Source: Bacteroidota bacterium
Lineage (GTDB): Bacteria > Bacteroidota > Bacteroidia > Flavobacteriales > Schleiferiaceae
DNA: 57,118 bases
NCBI GenBank assembly: GCA_003045865.1
Contig: PZPB01000010.1
Span: forward strand, 1-57,118
Direction: 5' to 3'
The notes under the pieces are model-generated. The model did no database searches and was not told where the DNA came from. It saw nothing but the letters and a program-made list of their open reading frames with translations. The position numbers were made by a program, and so were the translations under genes. Positions within the stretch are counted from its first letter, which is position 1, and each line of letters begins with the position of its first letter. Shown in pieces: positions 33,778 through 41,446 of this stretch.

Positions 33778-33793
33778 TTTAGGCAAATCTAAA
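33778..33793. promoter_or_regulatory. Palindromic DtxR/MntR-type operator over the TonB receptor -7 box
   Basis: TTTAG-GCAAAT-CTAAA has perfect 5-bp arms around a 6-bp centre, the size and base composition of DtxR/MntR boxes. On the minus strand it contains TAGATTTG (33791-33784), a perfect Bacteroidota -7 element 20 bp before the receptor start. A repressor bound here would block the receptor promoter. A second exact palindrome, ATTCGCGAAT (33808-33817), lies nearer the regulator gene. The binding protein is inferred to be the adjacent DtxR-family product. Confidence 0.6.
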
Positions 33794-33840
33794 AATGATT
33801 TTAGTAAATTCGCGAATAAATTTAGAGGACTGTAATTTTT

Positions 33841-34503
33841 ATGACTAAGCTTTCTTTAACCGAGGAGAACTATTTGAAGGCCATCTACTTTATCGGGGGC
33901 ACTTCCAATCAGCTCGTAAACACAAATGCCATTGCAGAGCGGCTAAATACCAAGGCTGCTACTGTGACTGACATGCTGCGAAAATTAAAACAGAAGGATT
34001 TAATTGAATATCAGCCCTATAAGGGTACGCGTCTTAAGTTGGAGGGGAAGGTACAAGCCATTGGCATCTTGCGTAAGCACCGGCTATGGGAAACTTTTTT
34101 AGTAGAGAAATTGGCATTTGGATGGGAAGAGGTACATGAAATGGCCGAGCAACTAGAGCATATTCAGTCGGCCGAATTAACGGAACGTTTATCAGCGTTT
34201 TTAGGTTTCCCCGAATTTGATCCACACGGTGATCCTATCCCTAATAAAGAGGGAGTTTTCCCGAGGCGCGATAATGTTACCCTCGATCGGGTGAGTCCCG
34301 ATACCGCCGTGATGGTACAAGGGGTAAAGGATTCGTCGACCGAGTTTCTAAATTACATCGCCAAGTTGGGCATTCAATTAGGCGATCACATTGCGGTAAA
34401 AAGCGTGGAGGAATTCGACCGAAGCTTAGTGGTGGAGCATAAAAACCAGCAATATCGTTTAAGCGCCTTAGCGGCTGCAAATCTTTACATCAAAGAATTA
34501 TGA
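33841..34503 (+). CDS. mntR: DtxR/MntR-family metal-dependent transcriptional repressor
   Basis: This 220-residue regulator senses divalent metal. Residues 1-75 are the winged helix (SLTEENYLKAIYFI, NAIAERLNTKAATVTDMLRK as the HTH). Residues about 75-135 are the dimerisation and metal domain. H and E in KHRLWE, and H, E, E, H in VHEMAEQLEHI, occupy the ligand positions known from MntR/DtxR. Residue 11 is Asn where DtxR has Met10 and MntR has Asp8. Residues about 150-215 form an FeoA/SH3-like domain. It heads the metal ABC operon and overlaps the substrate-binding protein gene by 4 bp. Manganese is the likeliest effector; iron or zinc remain possible. Confidence 0.88.
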   Translation: MTKLSLTEENYLKAIYFIGGTSNQLVNTNAIAERLNTKAATVTDMLRKLKQKDLIEYQPYKGTRLKLEGKVQAIGILRKHRLWETFLVEKLAFGWEEVHEMAEQLEHIQSAELTERLSAFLGFPEFDPHGDPIPNKEGVFPRRDNVTLDRVSPDTAVMVQGVKDSSTEFLNYIAKLGIQLGDHIAVKSVEEFDRSLVVEHKNQQYRLSALAAANLYIKEL

Positions 34504-35411
34504 GACAGGGCTATTTTGCTATAATCGCAACTTTATGGTTAGGGGCCTGTTCACTTCCCTCTCAAAAAAGCTCAAGCAATAAGGTGGTTTGCACAACTGG
34601 AATTATCGCCGACGCGGTACAGGAGCTGCTGCAAGGACAAGATAGCATTAGGGTTAGCGCCTTAATGGGGCCAGGTGTCGATCCGCATCTTTATAAAGCC
34701 AGCCAAGGCGATATTAAAAAGTTAATGGACGCCGACCTGATTATCTACAATGGTTTACACTTAGAAGGTAAAATGACAGAGCTTTTTGAGAAAATGCAGC
34801 AACATACTAAACTTGCTGCCGCAGAAGCCATACCTAAAGACAAGTTGATTAACAGTAGCAACTTTGCCAGTGCCTATGATCCGCACGTTTGGTTCGATTT
34901 GAAGCTTTGGTCTATCGTTGTATCGGCTATGGCAGATAAACTTCAGGAACAATATCCTGCTTTAGCTTCCAAAATTGGCGAGAATGAGAAAAGGTACCTG
35001 AAAGAAATAAATAGTTTGCACGAGACGCTTTCTAAAACAGTGAGGCAAGTTCCTAAAAATCAGAGGGTATTAATAACCGCCCACGACGCTTTTGAATATT
35101 TTGGGCGCCAATATGGTTTTGAAGTTAGGGGTTTACAGGGAATTTCTACCAGCTCAGAATATGGCATTCGGGATGTAAGTAACCTCGCACAGTTTGTTTA
35201 TAAGCAAGGTATAAAAGCAATTTTTATTGAAAGCTCCATTCCTAAAAGGGCGATTGAAGCGGTACAGGCTGCCGTGGAAGAATTGGGAGGTTCGGTGAGC
35301 CTAGGCGGACAATTATACTCGGATGCTTTGGGTGCAACTGATGGTCCGGCGGGAACTTATTTAGGCATGGTTCGTACGAATACCAATACCATAGTGGAGG
35401 CCCTCAAATAA
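34500..35411 (+). CDS. Metal ABC transporter substrate-binding lipoprotein (TroA/MntA/ZnuA family)
   Basis: This periplasmic, lipid-anchored receptor (303 aa) captures the metal for the ABC importer. The lipobox LWLGAC puts the lipidated Cys at 17. The cluster A-I metal ligands are visible as His in GVDPHLYKAS, His in DPHVWFDL, Glu in AIFIESSIP and Asp in LYSDALG. The His-His-Glu-Asp set is that of Mn/Fe-type members, whereas ZnuA-type proteins usually have a third His and a His-rich loop, which is absent here. It overlaps mntR by 4 bp and the ATPase gene by 1 bp. Confidence 0.9.
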   Translation: MRQGYFAIIATLWLGACSLPSQKSSSNKVVCTTGIIADAVQELLQGQDSIRVSALMGPGVDPHLYKASQGDIKKLMDADLIIYNGLHLEGKMTELFEKMQQHTKLAAAEAIPKDKLINSSNFASAYDPHVWFDLKLWSIVVSAMADKLQEQYPALASKIGENEKRYLKEINSLHETLSKTVRQVPKNQRVLITAHDAFEYFGRQYGFEVRGLQGISTSSEYGIRDVSNLAQFVYKQGIKAIFIESSIPKRAIEAVQAAVEELGGSVSLGGQLYSDALGATDGPAGTYLGMVRTNTNTIVEALK

Positions 35412-36232
35412 TGCAAATAATGGAAAATCAAACAGCCTTAGAAGTACATAACCTTACGGCCAGCTATCAGCGTAAGCCCGTTCTGTGGGAAATTGACTTT
35501 AAGGTTCCTAGTGGTCATTTGATTGGCATTTTAGGCCCGAATGGTAGCGGAAAAACCACCCTTCTTCGCAATATTATGAACTTGATGGAGGCGGATAGTG
35601 GCTATGTGAAAATTTTCGGCAAAGACCTCGATGAGGTGCGCAGTCGTTTAAGCTACGTACCACAGCGCGAAAGCGTTGATTGGAATTTTCCTGCCAGCGT
35701 GCGTGAAGTGGTAGAAATGGGGCGTTATCGTCCGGGTAATTTACTGCGCCGCTTAAAAAGTAGCGATAAGCAAAAGGTAAAGGCGGCCTTAGAAAAAGTG
35801 GGTATGCTCGCTTACGCAGATCGGCAAATTAGTGAGCTTTCCGGCGGCCAACAACAGCGGGTTTTTATAGCCCGATCTTTAGCGCAAGAGGCGGACATTT
35901 ATTTAATGGACGAGCCTTTTGTGGGCGTTGATGCTGCTACGGAAGAAGCGATTCTTTCCTTATTATCAGGCTTACGCGATGAAGGTAAAACCGTCTTAAT
36001 CGTTCATCACGATTTGCAAAGTGCCTACCAATACTTCGACTGGATGATTCTTCTGAATACGCGTTTAATTGCCGCGGGACCTAAGGAAGAGGTCTTCAAC
36101 AGCACGTATTTAAGAGAGGCCTATGGAGGGAAATTAAATCTTCTTTCCAAGTTGGGGGAAATTATTGCTCGCGAGCAATTCCCGCTGCGTGAGCCCGATT
36201 TCAAAGAAAAAGAAGGTAGCGGCGATGAATGA
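35411..36232 (+). CDS. Metal ABC transporter ATPase
   Basis: The 273-residue protein is the ATP-hydrolysing subunit of the metal importer. Walker A is GPNGSGKTTLLRN (about 44-56), the Q-loop is in SYVPQRESVDWNFP (the VDWNFP segment is typical of the Mn/Zn family), the signature is LSGGQQQR, Walker B is IYLMDEPFVGVD, and the H-loop is VHHD. It starts at the last base of the preceding stop codon. The C-terminal 40 residues are longer than usual and run into the next gene, overlapping it by 8 bp. Confidence 0.92.
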   Translation: MQIMENQTALEVHNLTASYQRKPVLWEIDFKVPSGHLIGILGPNGSGKTTLLRNIMNLMEADSGYVKIFGKDLDEVRSRLSYVPQRESVDWNFPASVREVVEMGRYRPGNLLRRLKSSDKQKVKAALEKVGMLAYADRQISELSGGQQQRVFIARSLAQEADIYLMDEPFVGVDAATEEAILSLLSGLRDEGKTVLIVHHDLQSAYQYFDWMILLNTRLIAAGPKEEVFNSTYLREAYGGKLNLLSKLGEIIAREQFPLREPDFKEKEGSGDE

Positions 36233-37517
36233 CGTTTGGGCCTTTTTCAGCTTTAGCGATCCTACCGTAAGGATTGTTAGTTTAGGTACTGTTTTTTTAG
36301 CGATGAGTGCCTCGGTGGTGGGTACTTTTGCCTTTCTGCGCAAGCGCGCCCTAGTGGGAGATGCCATTGCACACGCGATATTACCCGGTATCGCCATTGC
36401 TTTTATGCTTAGTGGCACTAAAAATCCGGTAGTTTTAATGATGGGGGCTTTAATTAGCGGTTGGCTTGCTACTTGGGCCATGGAATACATTACCGAAAAA
36501 ACCAAGCTTAGCAATGACACCGCAGTTGCCTTAGTATTAAGTGTGTTTTTCGGTATTGGAATAATGCTGCTCACCCATATACAACACAGTGGCTCTGGTA
36601 ACCAATCTGGCCTAGACCAATACCTTTTTGGAAAGGCCGCTGGCATGACCGAGCAAGACCTTTGGACCTATTCGGTAGTGGCAGTATTACTTTTAACGGT
36701 GGTGCTTAGTCTTTATAAAGAGTTAAAGGTTTATTCCTTTAACCCTGATTTCGCCGCAGTATCGGGTTTGCCTGTTAAAGCTATTCGCAGAATTTTAAAT
36801 TTGGTAACTGTTTTAGCCATTGCTATTGGCATTCAGTCGGTGGGCGTAGTTTTAATGGCTGCTTTACTTATTACACCTGCCGCTGCGGCTCGCGCTTGGA
36901 CAAGCTCCCTAAAAATTATGCTTATTCTCGCCGCTTTAATTGGGGGAATTTCAGGATTGAGCGGATCTTTAATTAGCTACTTATCACCCGCCATGCCAAC
37001 GGGTCCGTGGATTGTAATGACACTTTCTATAATCACTTTGCTTTCCTTGTTTTTTGCTCCAAAAAGAGGAGCGCTGAGCCGCCTATTAAAACAGCGCCGT
37101 CACAGCCAAAAAATCTTAAATGAAAACCTATTAAAGGTCTTTTACAAACTTTCTGTAGAAAGAAAATTAGAACAAGTGGGGCTTAGCGTAGACCAATTAC
37201 AAGCCGAAAGAGCGATTAATAAATCTGATTTTGCCGCGGCCATAAGGCGCTTGAAACGTAAAAACTGGCTTTTAGCGGAGGGTGAAAAACTTAAGCTCAG
37301 CAGTATCGGTTTGGTGGAAGCTAAGCGGGTAGTGCGTTTGCATCGTCTGTGGGAGATGTACCTAAGTCAGCGCCTTAATTTAAAGGAAGACCATATTCAC
37401 CCTAATGCAGAAAGTATGGAACACATCATTAGCCCTGAGCTGGAGGCCTTGCTTTTAAAAGAGCTCGACTTTCCTACCCAAGATCCGCATAACAGTCCAA
37501 TCCCTTACGCAAATTAA
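36225..37517 (+). CDS. Metal ABC transporter permease fused to a DtxR-like regulatory domain (YtgCR-like)
   Basis: The protein (430 aa from ATG 36225) combines two activities. Residues 1 to about 275 form an ABC-3 family permease (LVGDAIAHAILPGIAIAFML; SVGVVLMAALLITPAAAARAW). After a basic linker (KRGALSRLLKQRRHSQK), residues about 295-365 form a short winged-helix-like segment (AAIRRLKRKNWLL), and residues about 368-430 are a DtxR dimerisation/metal domain. HRLWEMYL and HPNAESMEHI carry the same His/Glu positions as the free MntR encoded upstream, and both proteins share the D-x-HNSPIP/DPHGDPIP ending. The same fusion is known as chlamydial YtgCR, whose regulator part is released by cleavage. 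Whether it is released here is unknown. Confidence 0.88.
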   Translation: MNDVWAFFSFSDPTVRIVSLGTVFLAMSASVVGTFAFLRKRALVGDAIAHAILPGIAIAFMLSGTKNPVVLMMGALISGWLATWAMEYITEKTKLSNDTAVALVLSVFFGIGIMLLTHIQHSGSGNQSGLDQYLFGKAAGMTEQDLWTYSVVAVLLLTVVLSLYKELKVYSFNPDFAAVSGLPVKAIRRILNLVTVLAIAIGIQSVGVVLMAALLITPAAAARAWTSSLKIMLILAALIGGISGLSGSLISYLSPAMPTGPWIVMTLSIITLLSLFFAPKRGALSRLLKQRRHSQKILNENLLKVFYKLSVERKLEQVGLSVDQLQAERAINKSDFAAAIRRLKRKNWLLAEGEKLKLSSIGLVEAKRVVRLHRLWEMYLSQRLNLKEDHIHPNAESMEHIISPELEALLLKELDFPTQDPHNSPIPYAN

Positions 37518-37518
37518 G

Positions 37519-38391
37519 ATGGAAGCAATTTTCATCATCGCCACCGGTGCTTTAGTAGCTATGACTTGCGCCTTATTAGGGAGCTTTTTGCTCTTGCGTA
37601 AAATGGCTATGTTAGGTGATGCTATTTCGCATGCAGTTTTACCGGGTATTGTTTTGGCCTTTATGATATCTGGCAGCCGAGATAATTTTAGTATGCTCAT
37701 CGGCGCAAGCCTAGCCGGACTTTTAGTGACCCTTTTAATAGAGCTACTTCACAAGAAAATACACTTGCAAGAAGACGCTTCCATTGGCATTAGTTTTACT
37801 TGGCTTTTCGCCATTGGGGTAATATTAATTAGCGCCTATACCGAGCAAGTAGATTTAGATCAAGACTGCGTTTTATACGGTGAAATAGCCTACGTCCCTT
37901 TCGATTTGATTTATTTTTCGGGCGGTGAGCTCTTCTTTCCGAGGGCCACTATAATTTCGGGGCTGCTCTTTTTGCTAACCCTAGGCTTCGTTTTGGTCGC
38001 TTATAAAGGTTTGAAAATAACATCCTTTAATAGTGATTATGCTAAATCGTTGGGTATTTCCACCTTGGCTTGGCATTTAGTATTTATGAGCATGGTTTCT
38101 ATAACCACCGTACTTTCTTTCGAAATTGTGGGAGCCATTCTCATTGTAGCTCTATTGGTGGTGCCCCCTGCTACCGCTTATTTACTGACCAAACGCTTAA
38201 AGCAGATGCTTCTTTTGGCTTTAATTTTCGCGCTCCTTTCTGCTATCGGGGGTTATTATTTAGCCGTTTTATTAGATGCAAGTATTGCTGGTGCCATGGT
38301 TTCTTTGGCAGGCTTTTTCTTTCTTCTAGCGCTAATTTTTAGTCGTCTTCGTTCTCGCTCACTCAAGGTAGATGCGTATTTAAACGAGTAA
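37519..38391 (+). CDS. Metal ABC transporter permease, second subunit
   Basis: This is an ABC-3 family inner-membrane permease of 290 residues with about eight helices. MAMLGDAISHAVLPGIVLAF is the conserved family segment, followed by ADxSxGIxF-like EDASIGISFTWLFAIGV and EIVGAILIVALLVVPPATAYLL. It pairs with the fused permease directly upstream (1 bp between the genes) to form a heterodimeric channel, as in MntCD/TroCD/YtgCD. It lacks any C-terminal regulatory extension and ends the operon. Confidence 0.92.
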   Translation: MEAIFIIATGALVAMTCALLGSFLLLRKMAMLGDAISHAVLPGIVLAFMISGSRDNFSMLIGASLAGLLVTLLIELLHKKIHLQEDASIGISFTWLFAIGVILISAYTEQVDLDQDCVLYGEIAYVPFDLIYFSGGELFFPRATIISGLLFLLTLGFVLVAYKGLKITSFNSDYAKSLGISTLAWHLVFMSMVSITTVLSFEIVGAILIVALLVVPPATAYLLTKRLKQMLLLALIFALLSAIGGYYLAVLLDASIAGAMVSLAGFFFLLALIFSRLRSRSLKVDAYLNE

Positions 38392-38554
38392 TCATTTGTA
38401 AATGAGAGCTTTGAGTTTTTAAAATGACAGTCTAAAATTAAGTTTATAAAAAGTTTAATTTAGATGCAGCAGCGTACCATATTAGCGGGACAAGATGCAT
38501 ATTTGCAGCGCAAAAAAAATGGTTCAAACCAATCACCAAAAAGATATATTAATT

Positions 38555-38872
38555 ATGCCTACCCCAAAAAACAGTACTCCTAAGCGCCGGGTTATAGTTG
38601 ATTATAAAAACGTAACTCAGGACATTCTTGGTCTTTTTGCCGATCGCTACCCTTATGGTTATGATGATATGGATATCGTGAAGTTTCAGAATGCGCAAGG
38701 AGCTACCGTTAGAGCGGTGCCGATTGAAACTATGGATACTAAATACTTAGTAAAGGTAAGCGTAGAAATGGACCGCAAGATTGAGGCCTTCATGGATGAT
38801 GAAGATGACGAGGACCTAGATTTAGGTGATGACGCGGCCCTTGATACGCCCGAGGACGACTTGGATGATTAA
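38555..38872 (+). CDS. Small conserved Bacteroidota protein with acidic tail
   Basis: The product is 105 residues from the ATG at 38555; an upstream in-frame ATG (38495) would add 20 residues without family character. The N-terminal 75 residues (KRRVIVDYKNVTQDILGLFA, then YPYGYDDMDIVKF and AVPIETMDTKYLVKVSVEM) resemble a small Bacteroidota-wide family of unknown function. The last 30 residues are almost all Asp and Glu. CATATTTG at 38510-38517 is a near -7 box at a suitable distance for the chosen start. The stop overlaps the next start by 1 bp. Confidence 0.7.
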   Translation: MPTPKNSTPKRRVIVDYKNVTQDILGLFADRYPYGYDDMDIVKFQNAQGATVRAVPIETMDTKYLVKVSVEMDRKIEAFMDDEDDEDLDLGDDAALDTPEDDLDD

Positions 38873-39342
38873 TGAAGAAAACTAGAAAAGACTATTTTTT
38901 TGTGGGATTACAAATGGTGCTTTTTGTGTTATTTGTGATACCTTTTCAACTAGAGCAAAACCTGCCCCAATTACCCCAATGGCCGGCTCAGCTAGTTTTA
39001 ATAATTGGTCTAATAGAGGTTGTATGGGCCTTTATGCAGCTACGGAATTTTATCAGTGTTTGGCCCACTCCTAAAGATGATTCTGAATTAGTTACTTGGG
39101 GCTTATTTGCTATCGTGCGTCACCCAATTTATAGCGGAATAATTCTGGTTACGGCTGGTTACGCATTTTATAAGACAGACCTATATAAGCTACTTATCTG
39201 CTTGGCCTTATGTATTCACTTCTACTTTAAAAGTTCCTACGAAGAAAAGCGACTTACAGAGCGCTTTAAAGTATACCCGCGCTACAAAGCAAGAGTAGGG
39301 CGGTTTTTTCCAAAGCCACTATCACTTAGGGCTAAGCCATAA
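38872..39342 (+). CDS. Isoprenylcysteine carboxylmethyltransferase-like membrane protein
   Basis: This is a small integral membrane protein (156 aa, four or five helices) of the ICMT/PEMT-like methyltransferase superfamily. The SAM-binding core is visible as GLFAIVRHPIYSGIIL (about 80-95) and YEEKRLTERF with YPRYKARVGRFFP near the C-terminus, the RHPxY and EExxL patterns of that group. The acceptor in bacteria is generally unknown. It follows the acidic protein gene with a 1-bp overlap and its 3' end overlaps the convergent EnvC-like gene by 21 bp. Confidence 0.8.
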   Translation: MKKTRKDYFFVGLQMVLFVLFVIPFQLEQNLPQLPQWPAQLVLIIGLIEVVWAFMQLRNFISVWPTPKDDSELVTWGLFAIVRHPIYSGIILVTAGYAFYKTDLYKLLICLALCIHFYFKSSYEEKRLTERFKVYPRYKARVGRFFPKPLSLRAKP

Positions 39343-40677
39343 GAGCGGGTTTACCGCATTTTGATTACTCCAGATTTCGAAATGTAATTTCGTCTCAGAG
39401 TTAATGGGGTTGGTATATGATTTTCCTAAAGTCTGATTCTTAGTTACTTTATCACCCTTGCTCACGGTAATGTCGGTAACGTTCTGGTAAACGCTGAAGT
39501 AATTTCCGTGGGTAATTATGAGCGCTAATTGTCCAGTAGGCATGCGGAACATATTTAGTACTTCTCCGTCAAAAATCGCTCTAATTACGGCGCTCTTTTC
39601 GGTAGCGATATCAATTCCGCGGTTGTCGATAATCACACTTTTAACCACGGGGTGGCGCTGCGGACCAAAGTTCCCCACCACTAAACCTCGTTCTACTGGC
39701 CAAGGTAAACGTTTGCGGTTGGCCTCGAAATTGGCCGATAAAACGCGATCTTCGGGAGTTAACTCATAACTAGGAGCGGCATCGGCGACTATCACATTAG
39801 CGGCCTTTAAGGCTTTTTCTTTCGCATCAATTAATTCTTTAATACGGTTATTGCTAGTATTACTGCTAAAGTCTTTACCACGTATTAAGCCTATTTCAAT
39901 CGCTCGGTCCTCCAATTGCTTGCGGGCCGCTTTAGCTTTTGCCTTGGCAATTTCAGCTGCGATAATGCGGCTAATTTCATTTTCTACCTTTTGAGCTTCT
40001 TCCTGTTTTTCCGTTAAGGATTTTTTCAGATTATCCTCCATTTCCTTAAAGGCAACAATGGCTTCTTCCTGGCTGAGTCTTTCGCTACTAAGCTTATTCT
40101 TTTCTAGGTTTAGCTGTGTGCGTACGGCGTTCTTTCGTACCTTCTGAACGCGCAGCTTTTCCATTTCTTTCGATAGCTCTTCTTCCTTTTTCTCAATCTC
40201 TTTTACCTGCCTTTCGCGGTAAGCGCTGTATTGTTTAAGGTATTCTATTCTGCGCAGGGCCTGGTTAAAATCTTGCGAAGAGAGAATAAACATTAGGCGA
40301 CTGGTGTTTTTACGGCTTTTATAGGCTTGCTCAATCATTTTGGCATAAGAAGCCTTGAGTGTTTCTATGCGCACCCTTAAGGTATCGGTGCGTTCTTGCA
40401 TCGCGTTTTCCTCTTCCACTATTAATTCTATTTCGCGGTCGAGAGTGCGAATTAAGCGCTCGCGCAAACGTAGCTTTTGCTGCACAGTTTCGATATTACC
40501 GATGGAATTAGCGCGATCTTTTTGGGTTTCTTTTAGGATGCGGTTGGCCAATTCTATCTCATCCAAAAGTTTAATCTTTTGAGATTCTAGTTTTTGACGC
40601 TCCGTCTCCTGACCTTGTACACTAAGGCTTAGAGCAAGGCAAATTAAAAGGAATAGTATTTTAGGGCGCCAAGTCAT
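39322..40677 (-). CDS. EnvC-like M23/LytM protein, probably a non-catalytic amidase activator
   Basis: The product (451 aa) has a signal peptide (LLICLALSLSVQGQ), a long coiled coil (about 25-280, many Glu/Lys/Gln/Leu heptads) and a C-terminal LytM domain (about 325-451: RHPVVKSVIIDNRGIDI, GQLALIITHGNYFSVYQN, KLHFEIWSN). In active M23 enzymes zinc is held by H-x3-D and the first His of H-x-H. Here the corresponding positions read N-R-G-I-D and K-L-H, so two ligands seem lost. That is the pattern of EnvC-type activators of cell-wall amidases in septum splitting. It ends an overlapping chain of minus-strand genes. Confidence 0.85.
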   Translation of the reverse strand: MTWRPKILFLLICLALSLSVQGQETERQKLESQKIKLLDEIELANRILKETQKDRANSIGNIETVQQKLRLRERLIRTLDREIELIVEEENAMQERTDTLRVRIETLKASYAKMIEQAYKSRKNTSRLMFILSSQDFNQALRRIEYLKQYSAYRERQVKEIEKKEEELSKEMEKLRVQKVRKNAVRTQLNLEKNKLSSERLSQEEAIVAFKEMEDNLKKSLTEKQEEAQKVENEISRIIAAEIAKAKAKAARKQLEDRAIEIGLIRGKDFSSNTSNNRIKELIDAKEKALKAANVIVADAAPSYELTPEDRVLSANFEANRKRLPWPVERGLVVGNFGPQRHPVVKSVIIDNRGIDIATEKSAVIRAIFDGEVLNMFRMPTGQLALIITHGNYFSVYQNVTDITVSKGDKVTKNQTLGKSYTNPINSETKLHFEIWSNQNAVNPLLWLSPK

Positions 40678-41446
40678 ACTGAGAGGGAATGCTGTAAGGA
40701 GTGCTTAGTTTATCGCTTTTTTCCACGCTTTTTATTTCTAAAATCACACGCGTGCTTTCGCTAGATAGGAATTCAATTTCTACTTGAGCAGGAAATTTGA
40801 AATCGGCAAAATCTTGATAGTCTTTATAAATCACCCGAAAGGTTTTGCCAGCGGTTGGTTGTTTAATTTCTAAGTAATTAGGCCGAAATAAAGTGCTATT
40901 AATTTCTTGATTTACAAACTCATTTTGCGCTTCCATAGCTAGTGTTTTACCACTGGGGTCGTAATTGTGAATGAGGTAAGCATTGGCAATAAAAGCCTGG
41001 AATCGCTCGTCATTCATTTGCCAATAGTTGGCACCCAAAGCAGCCATTAAGGGTGCGAATTGAAACTCTATACCCAATTTACTCGCCATGCTTTTCGGGT
41101 CGCCTTGTGCGTAATTTCGCTCTAAACGATTGTAATAGGAAAACCCTTGCGGACTTAATATTCCGCGGGCTACTTTTATTCCAATAAAGGGATCGGAGAT
41201 ATCGACCCAAATAAGGCTGTCTTTTAAAATGCGGATTTCATAACGAAAAGACTGATTAAAGCCAGGGCTTTGCACACGCCCTTTGCCTTTTATGCTTAAC
41301 GTTTCATAAACAAAAGCAGCGTCTTGAATTTTTTCTTCAAGCTTGGCTAATTTCAAATAGCTTGGCGCACCTTTCGGCAGATTGCGCTTCAAGCCACAGC
41401 TTACCACTAAAACTGAAAGTATTAAAAGCGAGAGGACTTTTCTCAT
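40661..41446 (-). CDS. DUF4292-family lipoprotein
   Basis: This lipoprotein of 261 residues (ILSVLVVSC, lipidated Cys at 17) belongs, by overall pattern and context, to the Bacteroidota DUF4292 family, whose fold is related to LolA/LolB-type lipid carriers. Features include LSIKGKGRVQSPGFNQSFRY, then WVDISDPFIGIKVARG and an YYNRLERNYAQG segment. The role is not established; a function in outer-membrane lipid or lipoprotein handling is plausible. It overlaps the TPR gene by 4 bp upstream and the EnvC-like gene by 17 bp downstream. Confidence 0.8.
   Translation of the reverse strand: MRKVLSLLILSVLVVSCGLKRNLPKGAPSYLKLAKLEEKIQDAAFVYETLSIKGKGRVQSPGFNQSFRYEIRILKDSLIWVDISDPFIGIKVARGILSPQGFSYYNRLERNYAQGDPKSMASKLGIEFQFAPLMAALGANYWQMNDERFQAFIANAYLIHNYDPSGKTLAMEAQNEFVNQEINSTLFRPNYLEIKQPTAGKTFRVIYKDYQDFADFKFPAQVEIEFLSSESTRVILEIKSVEKSDKLSTPYSIPSQYDLAP

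Noticed and set aside
38392-38405. Perfect palindrome TCATTTGTAAATGA after the metal ABC operon
   Set aside because: Short AT-rich palindrome without a T run or regulatory position; insufficient for a terminator or operator.
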